A stretch of DNA of 64,000 nucleotides, taken from contig JAGKQI010000076.1 in NCBI GenBank assembly GCA_018806915.1, positions 62,001 to 126,000 on the forward strand, read 5' to 3'. Origin of the DNA: Phytophthora colocasiae (taxonomy: Eukaryota; Oomycota; Peronosporomycetes; Peronosporales; Peronosporaceae). Numbering within the stretch: position 1 is the stretch's first letter; every line of letters starts with the position of its first letter. The position numbers and the translations under genes were made by a program. A model generated the notes under the pieces. The model was not told where the DNA came from. It did not search any database and was given only the letters and a program-made list of their open reading frames with translations. Below are positions 1 to 11,364 of the stretch, piece by piece.

Positions 1-279
1 GATTTCGGCATAAGTGGTATGCTTGTTACCAGCCATCGCACTAGTATTGCGAAGCACAATATCGATATGTGCTCCTTTTTGAATCGGAATCGAAAGTTTG
101 TCGACGTGGTAAATTGCCCCCGGCTAACAGATTCAGAGTTGGAGCAGGCAGTTCCGGCAAACGTGTTAGTCCCCCTGTCTTCATGTCAAGTCAACATACC
201 ATTTGCTGCACGATGGGAACGCGAGGTAGCGTCTTGTTTATTTGACAGTGAACTAGATGAGGATTGCCAAGATGAATAA
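1..279 (+). CDS. 3' end of an unrecognised gene, cut by the window edge
   Basis: An open frame runs from the first base to a stop at 279 (92 codons visible). It ends in an acidic tail rich in Asp and Glu. I recognise no domain. The first residues read DFG, but no kinase activation segment follows, so I do not call it a kinase. It converges on the coiled-coil gene ending at 478, which fits a normal tail-to-tail gene pair. The true start, exon structure and function lie outside the window. It could also be a chance open frame. Confidence 0.35.
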   Translation, partial: DFGISGMLVTSHRTSIAKHNIDMCSFLNRNRKFVDVVNCPRLTDSELEQAVPANVLVPLSSCQVNIPFAARWEREVASCLFDSELDEDCQDE

Positions 280-477
280 AATGCATTTGGTGTTCTTTAT
301 TTTTTCTGGAACCACCACGTACATCAAATTATGTATGTCAACTGCAATGTTAGAGCTGACCACGAACCTCAAGCTTCCAAGCACAAGTTGCGTTTGCAGC
401 TTATACTCCCTTATCGAGTCTTTCTTGCTTCAGTGTTTGCGTTTCCGTAATTCTTTTTCACGTTTCGAAGCTCGCAC

Positions 478-2058
478 TTAGATTTGTTTCATCGCTGCTT
501 CTCTAGCTGTAGTTAGAAGTCCAGCAGCTCGTTGGATTGGTACAGCGGTATTTCGTGGGATACCCGATCGTTGTTTGACGATCCGGCTTGGAATCGGTGA
601 GGCTTTATTATCCGTGCTGTGTTTGATTGGTGATGGGATCGTTGGTGACCGTGGCTTTCGAAGAAGAGCCTGTATTCCCAAGTTGATCTGATTAAGTGCC
701 GTTAGTATGGCAGTGTCACCGCTATCCGAATTTTCACAGAGTAGGAGCTCAACCTGTCCTTCTGACAAATGCTGATCGTCCTGCGAGGATGGATCACTTT
801 CCGATACCTGGTTGTCTACCGCGGATGATGAAGTAACTGGATGTAGATCGTCTTGCAACGATGAAGCGCTTTTCGGTACATGGTTGTCTACCATAGGTGA
901 TGTAGCCGGAGAAGTCAGTCCACTGGTTTTTGGATCCAATACTTCGATAGTAAGATCATCTGTGTCTGTGTTATTGCAAGGCAAACTGATTTCTTGTGCA
1001 TCTTGATTTTCTATACTCGAAAGGCGAGTGTTCAAGCGATCGGCAGCTGCAATTAGCTGAGCCATTTGATGCTGCAATTTGCAGTTTCTTCTGGAAGACG
1101 CGGCCTGAAAATCACTGAGCTGCGATTGAATCTTTGCCTCAAGTTTAACTCTGTTGCTGTGAATATCATCAAGAAGTTCTCGTTTCAGTGCCACTTTGTC
1201 ACACTCCAATGTACTCGACATGTCACCGAAGCGTTCATCAAGCTTGCTGAGGGTCTGTAGGCGAGCGGCATCCATCGCGCTATTGATTCTTTGTTGTAGG
1301 CGCTCCTCAACACTGCTGGCGTGTGATTTTGCCAGTTTAGCAGCTTGTCCCTGTAAATGTTTTTCTTGCTTGATCAAATGCGATTGCTGAGCGAGTTGAA
1401 GCTTTTTACTTTCTGCCTCTACTGCCTTCTTCAGCTTGGCGTTTAGTCTTCTCTCAATCCACTCCGCTTGCAGGTCCGTAGCAGCCTCGAAAGCGTCGTG
1501 AGACGATTTAAGTGCTGCACCGAGGCGCAGCTCACATTCGGAAGCATGTGTTTTCTTGTGTTCATTTATCGCGCCCTCCATCGCCGTCAAAGTAGTGTTG
1601 ACCTTTTGACCTAGCTCTATAGCAAACTTCTCAAATGATGTCTTCATACTTGTGTCGACGCGGTCATGAACATCTTGAACGACACCAACAAGACGTGCAT
1701 TTGTTTCAGCAGCTTGGCTATCGATTTGGATCTTGTTTGTCGCTTCCAAATGGACTTGGACATCTTCAAAGTACTTGCCTATACGAGACCCCAAGCGCTT
1801 CTCTGTGTCCGCAGCCGTATGAATTGCGTGATCGTGAGCGTACTGAGCAACTTCAAGAAGCTTCTCATCCGTTCGTACTTGCGAATTTTGTAAGGCATGC
1901 CCCAGCTGCTCTACGACTCCGGCTCCATTGACAACGATGTCCTCTCGGAGTAATATCTGCTGGCGGCGCTCAATACAACCGGGATTCACAATAGTTTCTA
2001 GGCCTTGACGGTCGTGAGAGACCACCAGCGCGCTGCATGCTGAGCTTGTTGTCTCCAT
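478..2058 (-). CDS. Coiled-coil protein, 526 aa
   Basis: A single uninterrupted 526-codon frame. Residues of roughly 60 to 350 are rich in Glu, Lys, Gln, Ala and Leu with heptad spacing, so a long coiled-coil is likely. The C-terminal 170 residues are Ser/Thr/Pro-rich with two related acidic stretches (around SASSLQDD and DPSSQDDQ) and a basic, Pro-rich end, which looks disordered. No enzyme motif, signal peptide or membrane segment is visible. It is divergent from the small gene at 2541, with about 480 bp between them. A structural or cytoskeletal role is plausible from composition alone; the specific function is unknown. Confidence 0.75.
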   Translation of the reverse strand: METTSSACSALVVSHDRQGLETIVNPGCIERRQQILLREDIVVNGAGVVEQLGHALQNSQVRTDEKLLEVAQYAHDHAIHTAADTEKRLGSRIGKYFEDVQVHLEATNKIQIDSQAAETNARLVGVVQDVHDRVDTSMKTSFEKFAIELGQKVNTTLTAMEGAINEHKKTHASECELRLGAALKSSHDAFEAATDLQAEWIERRLNAKLKKAVEAESKKLQLAQQSHLIKQEKHLQGQAAKLAKSHASSVEERLQQRINSAMDAARLQTLSKLDERFGDMSSTLECDKVALKRELLDDIHSNRVKLEAKIQSQLSDFQAASSRRNCKLQHQMAQLIAAADRLNTRLSSIENQDAQEISLPCNNTDTDDLTIEVLDPKTSGLTSPATSPMVDNHVPKSASSLQDDLHPVTSSSAVDNQVSESDPSSQDDQHLSEGQVELLLCENSDSGDTAILTALNQINLGIQALLRKPRSPTIPSPIKHSTDNKASPIPSRIVKQRSGIPRNTAVPIQRAAGLLTTAREAAMKQI

Positions 2059-2540
2059 TTTCGTCAGATCCTACTGGTTTGAACCTGTGGAGGGGTTTGC
2101 ACGATTCTGTCTCTTTGGTTTGGAGTTTTTTCTGAAACTCCTAATGAACCATAAAACGCATTCGAACCGGTTCGTTCCGTTACCCTGGTTTGGTTCATTA
2201 AGAAGAAGGTTTGGTTTGGTTTGGTTTGTTCAGGGCGTGATGAAACCACCCAGCCGGAATGACTCGGTTCAACCGCTTCAACCTCACACCGACTTCCTTC
2301 TTGCGCGTTCTTTTGGGAAATGCAGTTTTTTTCGTCATCGATCTTCGTTCTCAGTTCCGCTTTACCCCCCCACGCGTACGTCGAAAGCGTTTTCCAATGG
2401 CAATCCACAATGATAGAAAGTGTCGGCGCTGTTCGTGTCGAAACAAATTGTGCCAACGACGTCGAGGCGAGCAGAGGTGCCAACTCAATTGCTTGATCCC
2501 TTACGCTCAGTTCTTTCTGACCAGAAGGAGGCACTTCCCG
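2059..2540. promoter_or_regulatory. Divergent intergenic region
   Basis: This gap lies between the starts of two divergently oriented genes and so should hold both promoters. It contains a short GGTTT-type repeat run (about 2206-2228) and polypyrimidine stretches. Long frames on both strands here are unlike any protein I recognise, and I treat them as chance. No clear TATA element was identified. Confidence 0.35.
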
Positions 2541-2759
2541 ATGGATGAAGACGTCCAACCCGATGAGGTCACTATCGACAATGACGACCTGCAGACTATG
2601 AAAGACTCAGTCGATAGAATGCAGCAGCAATTGAGTCAGGCCTTACGTGACGTTGAAGAGATCCGAGCCATGGTGAATCGAGCAGCAGCCCAACGCGAAC
2701 GCGAACGTGAACAACGTGGGAAAACCCCAGGTACACTTACCGGACGGAACTCAAAGTAG
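2541..2759 (+). CDS. Small coiled-coil protein, 72 aa
   Basis: I start this at the ATG at 2541, not at earlier in-frame ATGs, because everything upstream has intergenic composition while the sequence after it is acidic and heptad-like (DDLQTMKDSVDRMQQQLSQ). Residues 15-55 form a likely coiled-coil, followed by an Arg/Glu-rich stretch and a short basic tail. Length and composition resemble small subunits of coiled-coil complexes, but I cannot name a family. It lies 97 bp upstream of the large IQ/ankyrin gene on the same strand. Confidence 0.5.
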   Translation: MDEDVQPDEVTIDNDDLQTMKDSVDRMQQQLSQALRDVEEIRAMVNRAAAQREREREQRGKTPGTLTGRNSK

Positions 2760-2856
2760 TTAACGCCAATAATAAGCCAAACGTTTTGCTTGATCGATCG
2801 TTATTCTGGTGTTTGATCATGAACGGTACACGAGACTATGACCAAACGTTCACCTT

Positions 2857-5800
2857 ATGAACTCCGTGGCGTCGGGTTCTGCTGTCCAACGCAGGAGGAA
2901 GAAGAAAAAACGGGAGAGCAGCGAGGACTCGGAGACGAAAGCTAACGAGGCATGGCTCGATTCGATTCTGCGTCCGACTAACTCACTTCCAGCAGAGACA
3001 CAGCAGAACGAGCTCGTTGCTAGACCAATTGTCGTTGAGAAGCGAGTAGTTCAAGCTCAAGCTCCAGCTCAGGTAAGTTGTTGAGTAACATTGGCACTAA
3101 CTGACTGGGAATTTGACAGAAAACCTCTTGGGTGTAGATGAGTGTCCAAGTTCTGGAACAAAAGAAAATGCTGCTGCCGTATCTGGACAAGATTGAGTAC
3201 ATCAACTGCCAGTTGCGGTGAGAAGACGAACCTTCTTTTCTTGAATATCACGGAAATGTAACTCGTATTTTGTAGACAGCGTGGGCTTTTGCCACCTGAA
3301 GAGAGGGCTGAAAGTCATGATAAACCGCCGGTAAAACCTCCATCGCGAGCTCTTCCTGCTCCGTTAACGACAAATCAAGATGAAAAAGACACTGAAGCGT
3401 CGAAAATTTCCACCAGAATGCTGCAGTCTCGATATCCGAGATTCTTTGAAGCTGTGCAAGCTCGTACAGCGAAACCTTTGGCTCCTAGACAACGTGGTAT
3501 CAATTGGCTTCTCCGAACGATTGAAGTGGTCTACAACGCACTCACAGACGTATTAATATTGAAAAATACTGAGGAATCGCATCCAAGTTGGCTCGCTATG
3601 CCATTTTTCACTCGAAGGTTCATGCAACACTCGCTGGGGCTTCCAGAACTCGCAGATCAAGAGTGTATGGACCTCATGTACAACATCGAGTTGGTTCTTG
3701 AACAGTATCCCCAGGTGGCATTATTCGCTTCATTTCTAAGAGAGATTCGCGATCAGGACGCGATACTCTTCTTCCTCTTTGTCCGCAGCCATTTACAAGA
3801 CAAATTTGATCTGGACTTAGCAGCCAAAGAGAAACAAGCGCATACCAGTAGCGTCAAGAAGTACATGAGTGCAAACATGATTGAGTTACGGACACATCCG
3901 TTGATTCCGGATGGTACGAAACAGGTTTTCCTGTCGAAATCGGCCTGCGAAAGCGTCATGCAACGTGTTTTTGAGGTTTCCAGACGTCTCCGCGATGCTT
4001 CAACCCCTCGGATCGCTATGCCCATGTTGCTAGCGCAATATATTGTACGGGAACCGATCGTCAGCCGCCTTCAAACGGATGAAACCCGCTTTCACGTATC
4101 TGCTGAGGTCTTTTTGACGACTTTAGTGCAATTGTTCGAGGAAGTGGCGGAGGATATTCTCGCTCAGTTCAAATTCAACGACGACGGGGAATCTTTATCC
4201 AGTTTAATCCGTCTTCGAGACACCATCGCGCTGGACTCGAAAGTGGACAAATGGGTCGCTTTGTACGCAGAACAAGAGCGAGAACTCCGGAATCAGAGAA
4301 TTGAACTGATGAAGATGGAACGGAGCAATTTTAACAACCAGTTCCGCGTCCAGATCCGACTCCTTGAGAACCACATCCGGCTACTGGAACAGGAACTTCA
4401 ACACGTCCAGAAGAAGATCACGGACGGAGAAAATATGATCAATAACGTCTGGAAAGAGGTTGTTGCTATGAAATCCCCATCCAAACAATCAAAAACCAGT
4501 ACGTGTCAATCTTCAAAGGAGCTCGTATCAGTTCTCGGACGATTCGAAGCGCACATTGGAAGACTGCAGAAGAAACACGACATGGCAGTGAAGGCGTCGA
4601 CGCTCTTGGCTGTACCTTGGCAGCAGCAGATGGAGGCTTTGAGGCTTCGTATGGTTATCCGAATCCAACGCGCTTACCGAGCTCGGAAACGTTCGCAAGA
4701 AACGAAGGAAAAAGCTCGAGCGAAACTCTCGGAGCAGATTCGAGAGCGAGAACAGAAGCTCAAACAGCAGGAACTGGATAGGAAACGCCTTCAAGCGCTA
4801 AGGGAGAAAGATATGGAGCGCCATCAGCAGAGACTTAAATCCAGGAGAGAGCAGGAAGAGAAACAGAAGCGCGATGTTGAAGAGAAGCAGAAGAAACTGG
4901 TGAAAAAAGCTCGAGAAGAGGAAGCCATTCAACGAGCTGCAGCAGCGAAGAAGAAGGAGCTTTCTCGAGTCTTGGAGCAGTGGAAATCGTTTGTAATCAG
5001 AAAGAAGAACCAACGGAAAGCCAACCTTTTGTTCCTGAAGGTCAAGTTCTTCAAGTGGAAGCTGTTTCTGGCTCATAGTAAGCGGAGAACTCAAGCAGCA
5101 CGAAGGATTCAACGATTCATCCGACATCGAAAAGACCGGATTCAACTGCGCAAACTCCTGAATCTCAGAACTAAACGCGCCAAAATTGGCAAGAAATACC
5201 TGCTCAAGGTCCAGAGTCGAATGTTGAATCGATTGTTCAATCACTGGGCCCAATTCGTTGTGAAACAGCAAACACTCCGAGATACTTTCGCAGCTATCAT
5301 CCAAAAACGAGAAGGTCACTGGTTCCAGAATTGGGTAGATTTTATCCAGAAAACGAAGACGCAGAAGCTCGAATCGGCAATCTTAATCCAGCGACAGTAT
5401 CGAGGCCGAGTGGCCCGTCAAGTGTTCCGTATTCAACGCGAACATCATCGTAAAGCATTGGAGATTCAGCGTGTTTATCGAGGATATCGAGGACGAATGA
5501 CAGCCAAAATACGAAAGGAGATTAAATCCATCCAGGATAAAGGTGTGGAATCCATTCTACACCGGGTGAGGACTCGGGAAACACAGCTCCACTTCGATAT
5601 GATCGTCCGGTACACGTATTGGGAGCTTCGTATCAAAGAGATGGCTCAAGCTCGACACCTTGCGGTCAAAACGAACTCGTTTCAAGCTTGGAATTGCTTC
5701 GTAACTATTCGGAAAGAAAAGCAAGCAGCTCGTCTGCGTCTCCACAACCAAAGCGCTTTGATTATCCAACGGAATTTCCGTCGACATCATTGTCAAGTGG

Positions 5801-8800
5801 TATTCAGGGAGACAGTAAAGAACCACCGAGCAGCTCGCAACATCCAGCGCGTATTCAGAGGATTTCTCGGGCGACAAGCAGCAATACGTCGACGATGGGA
5901 AATGGATGCAGCTGTACGAGTTCAAACCGTTTGGCGGCGTCACAAGGCCAAGAAGTACGTGGCAGCTCTGCGAACCGAGAAGATCCTGCTTGCCGCGTAC
6001 AAAGGAGACTACACGACGGTCAAGCGGGCAATTACCCGGTTCTGGTACGTTTCGGACGCGGAAGGGAACGGGATTCTTCATATTGCAGCTGCGGCAGGAC
6101 ATAAGCGACTCGTTAAGCTCTGTCTGCGCAACTCCTTGGACGTTAACATGGTTAATTACCACAATCAGACTGCGCTTCATCTGTTGCTGGCCAACCTGCC
6201 TCCAGCTACTGCTCTTTATGACGTGAGTGACATTAAAATTCGGGATGATCGAGTGGCGCTAGCTGAGTATATGATCCAGCACGGGGCGTGGCATGAAGCA
6301 CCGGATGAAGAAGGCTTCACTCCACTGTTGCTATGTGCTTCACTGGGCCAAAGTGAAGCTGTAGATATGTTACTGAACCATGGAGCCAACACAGAAGCGA
6401 AGACGTCTGGAGGCAACTTGAATGCCGCTCAGTTGGCTGTAGAAGGCAATTATTCCGCCACGCTTAAGGTCCTTCTGGAATCCGGAGGTTTCGATACTGG
6501 AGAGATCGGACGGGCGACAGGACTATTACTTCATGCTTGTGCTGGTCGAGGCTTGGTAGACTGCATTCGGGTACTGGTATCCCATATACAACAACGTCTC
6601 GAGACCTTCGGCTATGATGCCTTGAATCTCTGCGACTCCGAGGGTTACACCCCGTTGATTTACGCTGTAAGCAATGGGTACGTCGATGTGACTGAGTGTC
6701 TACTGGAAGCTGATACTGGTCCAGACGTGAAGGACTACTTTGGTCGTTCTCCGCTTCATTTCGCCTTGATTTCTGAAGATGCAGCTACAAGAGAAGCGCT
6801 TGTGAACCTCCTGATTCAGTATGATGCGGATGTGAACTTGAAAGACACAGACGGAGACGCACCACTGCACGTAAGCTGCGTAGAGGACGAGCGTCTAGCA
6901 TGTACACACTTGTTACTGACAAGTGGCGCGTTGGTTTGTGCCAATGCACTCGGAAACCACCCAACGCACATCGCGGCGAGGAACGGAGCAGTCCAGACAC
7001 TCAGATTGCTTCTGGACTATGGAGGAGACATGAACTTGAAGAACTACGAAGGGAAAACGCCGTTAGGAATGGCCCGGATGAACAACCAGCCAGCAGTTGT
7101 CGACTTCGTAGCTGCGTACTTCGCTCAGGACTTCACAGACAAAAAGCTCGAAAGTCTTGAACTGGATCCAGCAGAAGATAATCAGGAAGAGAACGACCCA
7201 GAGAATCAAGAAGAGGGGGATGACAGTCTCCGCACACCGGCAGAATGGAATGCTGCAGTCACGGAAGCCTATCAGATGGGATCTATCGCAGAATGGACGC
7301 AATACATCGATGCGAACTCGGAGATCCCGTTCTACCATACGTTTGGAGCTTCTGGAGAGCACACATACACTTGGGAGACTCCGGTAGAATTTGACGCTGC
7401 CTTGGGTGAAATCTGGGAGATCGTTCGAGGTCCTTCAACTGAAACAGAGCAGGATCCTGATAGTCGCTACTACCTGTACCACAACCGCCTCACGAATGAA
7501 CTCACGTCGTCCGTTCCAGCAATCGACTACACGCTACTCCAAGACGTAGTACAGAACTCCAAACGGATGAAGCTCCTACGCGCTCGTGTCCGGAAAGTTT
7601 CCACTGAAGAATTGAGCGCATCAGCGATGGAGTACATGCGCTTCTACCGTGGGTTCGAAGAGGAGAGTGCCCAAATTCGTAAGGAAATGCGGGCAGCAAT
7701 CAAGATTCAGCGCCACTTCCGAGCCAGGAGGACGCGCTTGCTTATCAAGGATTTACTTCACCAGAACCGCTGTGCCGTGGATCTCCAGCGAGCCTTTCGG
7801 GGCCGGAAAGCTCGCAGAGAAGCTGAAATTCGTCGAAAACAGCAGCTTGACGTCGTTAAAATCCAAGCAGCGTACCGTGGCCATCTTACACGCAAACGGG
7901 AAGCTCGAGGGCTTCGTGCTCAGCGGCAAAAACACCTCAAACGAAGACTGGCAGCTCGCGATATTCAACGCACTTTTCGAGGCTTCGCTGCTCGGAAACT
8001 GGCGTATCGGGAGCAGGTGGTCCAGAGACTTGGGCCAAAGGGATACTTCGAGTGGGAAGCTCTAAGGAAACGCGCGTCCGTAGTCCGTTCTTTCAAGGTC
8101 TGGGATGAAATGGAGGCTCGTGACTTCCCTCATGTTCTCTTTTACTGCCATCAAGTGACAAACGCTTGTAGTTGGGGGAAACCTCTGCCTTGGATCCAGG
8201 TTGACCGCGAAGCTTTTGAAAACCGACAGCAATTAGCCAAATGGGGATACACTGAAGTAATGCAGCAGGCTGCACGAACACTCCAAGCGTTGTGGCGTGC
8301 TCGCGTGGCTCGAATCTCGCTCCAGATGATCATTCGAGCGGTAAAACTCATGAAAACCTGCGAACAAGAGTATCTCGAAGACCCCACCAACTTGGCTAAG
8401 ATGGGCAACTACGTGCTATACCTGCACACGATCACACACGACTACGATCGAGCACGACCTCTGTATGGACGGCTACTGCGTGTGATGGCTCAACGAGGCC
8501 CTGACATTCCCTTCGTGCTCTTCTCGTACGGAGTTTTTTTGTATATCACGCAGGAAGAAGACACGACGCTGGTTGAGGAGATGATCTTGCGGGGAAAGAT
8601 AGCAGACCCGACGCTCGTCAAGTACAAGGTGGCGTTCTTGGGTTTCTTCCGTCAGGCGATTCTACAAAATCCAAATGATGCTGAAGCTCACGTGAACTAC
8701 GCGGCTTGTGTCCAATGGCTATACGAACAGTACGACGAGGCCACAAGTCATTATCTCCAAGCTTTGGCTCTCGCTCCACAACGGAAAGGCACCATGGACA

Positions 8801-9438
8801 TCTTCCAGAATATGCTGGACCGCAGGAGACGCATTGAACGCGCTAAGCTCACACCTCGCAGTCGAAAAGCCTTCACGAAGCTGGAAGACGCCGGTGTGGA
8901 GGAACAATTCGACGCTTTTGCACTATTCCGACGCTGGCAATCCAAACAAGCGGAAGAAGACGATAAGGCTAGACGGATCCTTCTTGAGGCTGAACAGGAC
9001 GCAGGTAATCGGGAGGTGGCAGCTCGGAAGATCCAAGCACGATACCGACGTCGAAATGCTATGCGGAAGGTCACGCGCCTGCGACTTGAGTACAAGATCG
9101 CCGCTGCTAGAGCTGAAGAAGCTCAACAACAGGCTCTGTACGATCAGGTCACCACAGCGTTCGAACAGCTAGTGTCCAACTCCAAGAAGAAGACGAAGGG
9201 GGAACTCGCCACTGTTTTGAGTCTACCAGTTGCTCAGCTTGACGCAGTCTTCATTGCACTCAAGATGGACTTCACTGAGGCTCAACTGAACGCGGTTAGT
9301 GGGAAGTTCCGGAAAGATCACCCCAAGCTCAAACAAGTGAACGTCATGGATGTCTGTCGCTTCATCCAGGCTCAGCCACTGCTACAGGAGAGACTCCCTA
9401 GTATTTTTTCTTCGACTGCAATCTCCAAACCAGTTTAA
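2857..9438 (+). CDS. Giant IQ-motif, ankyrin-repeat and WW-like scaffold protein, 2152 aa
   Basis: Three exons keep one frame: 2857-3072, 3138-3217 and 3276-9438. The first donor is CAG|GTAAGT. The acceptor at 3137 is preferred to one at 3119 because the latter leads straight into a stop. Order: basic N-terminus; unrecognised helical region to about residue 430; coiled-coil with basic Glu/Lys/Arg runs (430-680) interrupted by an IQ motif near 560; IQ motifs near 707, 805-850 and 925-1000; ankyrin repeats about 1008-1380; acidic linker; WW-like segments near 1450-1520 and 1705-1740; more IQ motifs 1570-1670 and 1760; a TPR/HAT-like helical block 1790-1960; a final IQ near 2015. IQ motifs bind calmodulin or myosin-type light chains, so a calcium-regulated cytoskeletal or ciliary scaffold is a reasonable inference. 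The partner is unknown. Confidence 0.9.
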
Positions 9439-9570
9439 CACCCCGCCGCTCATGGAACAATCATGAACGGCGCCTTGAAAATATTCAAATACATTATTAT
9501 TTGGTACGTTTGGTTGAGTAGAGGCATCTAGAATACTTGAAGTTGTTTTGTGGGGAATACAGCAGAGGAT

Positions 9571-11364
9571 CTACACGTCGAGCACCCAGTTCGACTTGCA
9601 GGCTTCCTCGCACGAGATTCGCTTGGTTGGGTCGGGATGCAGTAAAGACGCTAGTAGAAAAACAGCGGTTGGAGATAATGTCGACGGGAAGAACCACGTC
9701 GGGAATGCAACAGAGCGGCGAGACTGGACGCCTCCCACACCGGCAGCGCCAGACTTCAGCATGCTGGCGTCGGAGGAGAAAGAGGAGTTGCCGCTTGCAG
9801 ACGGAGAGCACGATCCAGCGGCTTGGTTCTGATTCCAGAGCATGTTGGAGCTATTGAGCATGAGACCCAGCATTGGTGGAGTTGCGTGGAAACTCGGATG
9901 AGTAGGCGGCATCTCCGGCAACTGCTTGGAGCTACTGGAAGTGCTTCCGGTCTGAAACAGGTTCTCGTCGAACAGCGGCTTGCCTGTGTGCGGGTCACAG
10001 GGCAGAGATCGCAGCCACTCTCCGAACTTGAGATACCGCGGGCATGTAGCCAGATCACGTCCGAACGGCAGCGTGCCCACCAGTAATCCGTACAAGATGA
10101 CGCCACTGCTCCACATATCTGCCTTGCGTCCATCATAGCCGTAGCGTGCGTTCTGCAGAACCTCAGGAGCGACGTAGTGAGGAGACCCAACGATAGAATT
10201 AAGACGTCGGAATCGTGACGGCGCCATGATGTTCGTGAGGCCGCTGTCGCTGTTGTTGTCCAGGTCGTCCGTACTGGCTCCACTGCTAACTGCAGCGATA
10301 AAGTGCGCCGACAGCCCGAAGTCCGCGATCTTGAGCACGTCCGAGTCGCTTAGTAGTAGGTTCTCAGGCTTTAAGTCTCGGTGTACAATGCCCAGTTGAT
10401 GACAGTAGCGCACACCGGCCAGAAGCTGCGTAAAGTACGTCCTGGCCACCTCCTCCTCTACGCCTGAATCCCCTCGAATGCGGTCAAACAGCTCTCCCCC
10501 ATAGGCGAGCTCCAGCACGAGGAAGATCGTGGACTTGGAAGGTTGTACGAGTTCCAGCACGTCGTAGAGTTGCAGGACGTTCGCGTGGCCACTGCCAATT
10601 CGCTCGCCACTTACACTGTTGCCTGTGAGCTTGTGCATGTGCGCGATTTCCCGGTAGATGGTCTTACGGGCTTGCAGGAAAGCTCTGTACTTGGCTGGCA
10701 TGGAGGGGATGACGTAGGCCACGTCGTTTAACACAACTTCCTCTCCAGCTTCTTCTTCGATCTGTTGCTCTTGCATCTCTGCTGGGGCCGCAGCAGCAGC
10801 AATATTCCTTCGGAGAGGTTCCTGAACGGGGTCTTCACAGGATAAGCTGCTCGTTAACCTGTGTGCGCTTCTAGGGCGTCTTCTTCTCTGCGGCTGGTCA
10901 CGTAATTCCTCATCGTGATGCTCCAGCAGCCAGAGACTCACACACATTTCCAGAGTCAGTTCCCGAAGCACAGGAGGCGCAGGGCCACCCGTCACATAGC
11001 AGGCCAGCAATTCCTTCCTTCGAGGTAGATGCACCCAGTATACGTTATCCAGTGTCATACAACGTACGTTGCCCACAATAGGCACTCCTTTCTTCACGAT
11101 CTCCGCCCGTCGAAGGGCCCCCGGACTCGTGAGTTTGTACCCGACAGGGTTAAGGATCTTGACGGCCACTGGACGCTTCAACCGCTGGTCGAAAGCCTCG
11201 TAGACGACGCCAGCGATGCCCCCACCCAGGTAATTGCCCATGACGAAGGCAGCGGCTTCGGGAGACGATGAGAGCGTGATGTGCTGGCCGTCGTAGGTGG
11301 CCACGCGCTCTGGCGACACGTCGGCCTCGCTCAGAGGCATGTACTTGTTCTTCAGCAGCTCCAT
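9571..11364 (-). CDS. CAMK-like Ser/Thr protein kinase with large insert, 597 aa
   Basis: All catalytic landmarks are present: glycine-rich loop GGGIAG (residues 47-52), ATP-binding Lys69 in VAVK, the likely alpha-C Glu in IYREIAH (about 239), HRDLKPEN starting at 328, DFG at 348-350, APE at 399-401 and the DMWSSGVILYGLLVG helix. Lys69 and the alpha-C helix are separated by about 170 residues, far more than in a standard kinase, so the N-lobe has a large insertion; a second insert lies between DFG and APE, and a Ser/Asn-rich one (about 470-560) in the C-lobe. The catalytic loop and HRDLKPENLLL fit the CAMK/SNF1 group. It is likely active and cytosolic; the substrate is unknown. Single exon, divergent from the BEACH gene. 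Confidence 0.9.
   Translation of the reverse strand: MELLKNKYMPLSEADVSPERVATYDGQHITLSSSPEAAAFVMGNYLGGGIAGVVYEAFDQRLKRPVAVKILNPVGYKLTSPGALRRAEIVKKGVPIVGNVRCMTLDNVYWVHLPRRKELLACYVTGGPAPPVLRELTLEMCVSLWLLEHHDEELRDQPQRRRRPRSAHRLTSSLSCEDPVQEPLRRNIAAAAAPAEMQEQQIEEEAGEEVVLNDVAYVIPSMPAKYRAFLQARKTIYREIAHMHKLTGNSVSGERIGSGHANVLQLYDVLELVQPSKSTIFLVLELAYGGELFDRIRGDSGVEEEVARTYFTQLLAGVRYCHQLGIVHRDLKPENLLLSDSDVLKIADFGLSAHFIAAVSSGASTDDLDNNSDSGLTNIMAPSRFRRLNSIVGSPHYVAPEVLQNARYGYDGRKADMWSSGVILYGLLVGTLPFGRDLATCPRYLKFGEWLRSLPCDPHTGKPLFDENLFQTGSTSSSSKQLPEMPPTHPSFHATPPMLGLMLNSSNMLWNQNQAAGSCSPSASGNSSFSSDASMLKSGAAGVGGVQSRRSVAFPTWFFPSTLSPTAVFLLASLLHPDPTKRISCEEACKSNWVLDV

Noticed and set aside
1..279. C-terminal end of a kinase because the frame begins DFG
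   Set aside because: No activation-segment or APE motif follows.
2064..2558. 164-codon minus-strand ORF upstream of the coiled-coil gene
   Set aside because: Lies in a divergent promoter region, has odd composition and overlaps the better-supported small gene at 2541.
4798..5319. 173-codon ORF antisense to the IQ protein
   Set aside because: Leu/Phe/Ser-rich mirror of a Glu/Lys/Gln coiled-coil, a standard artefact.
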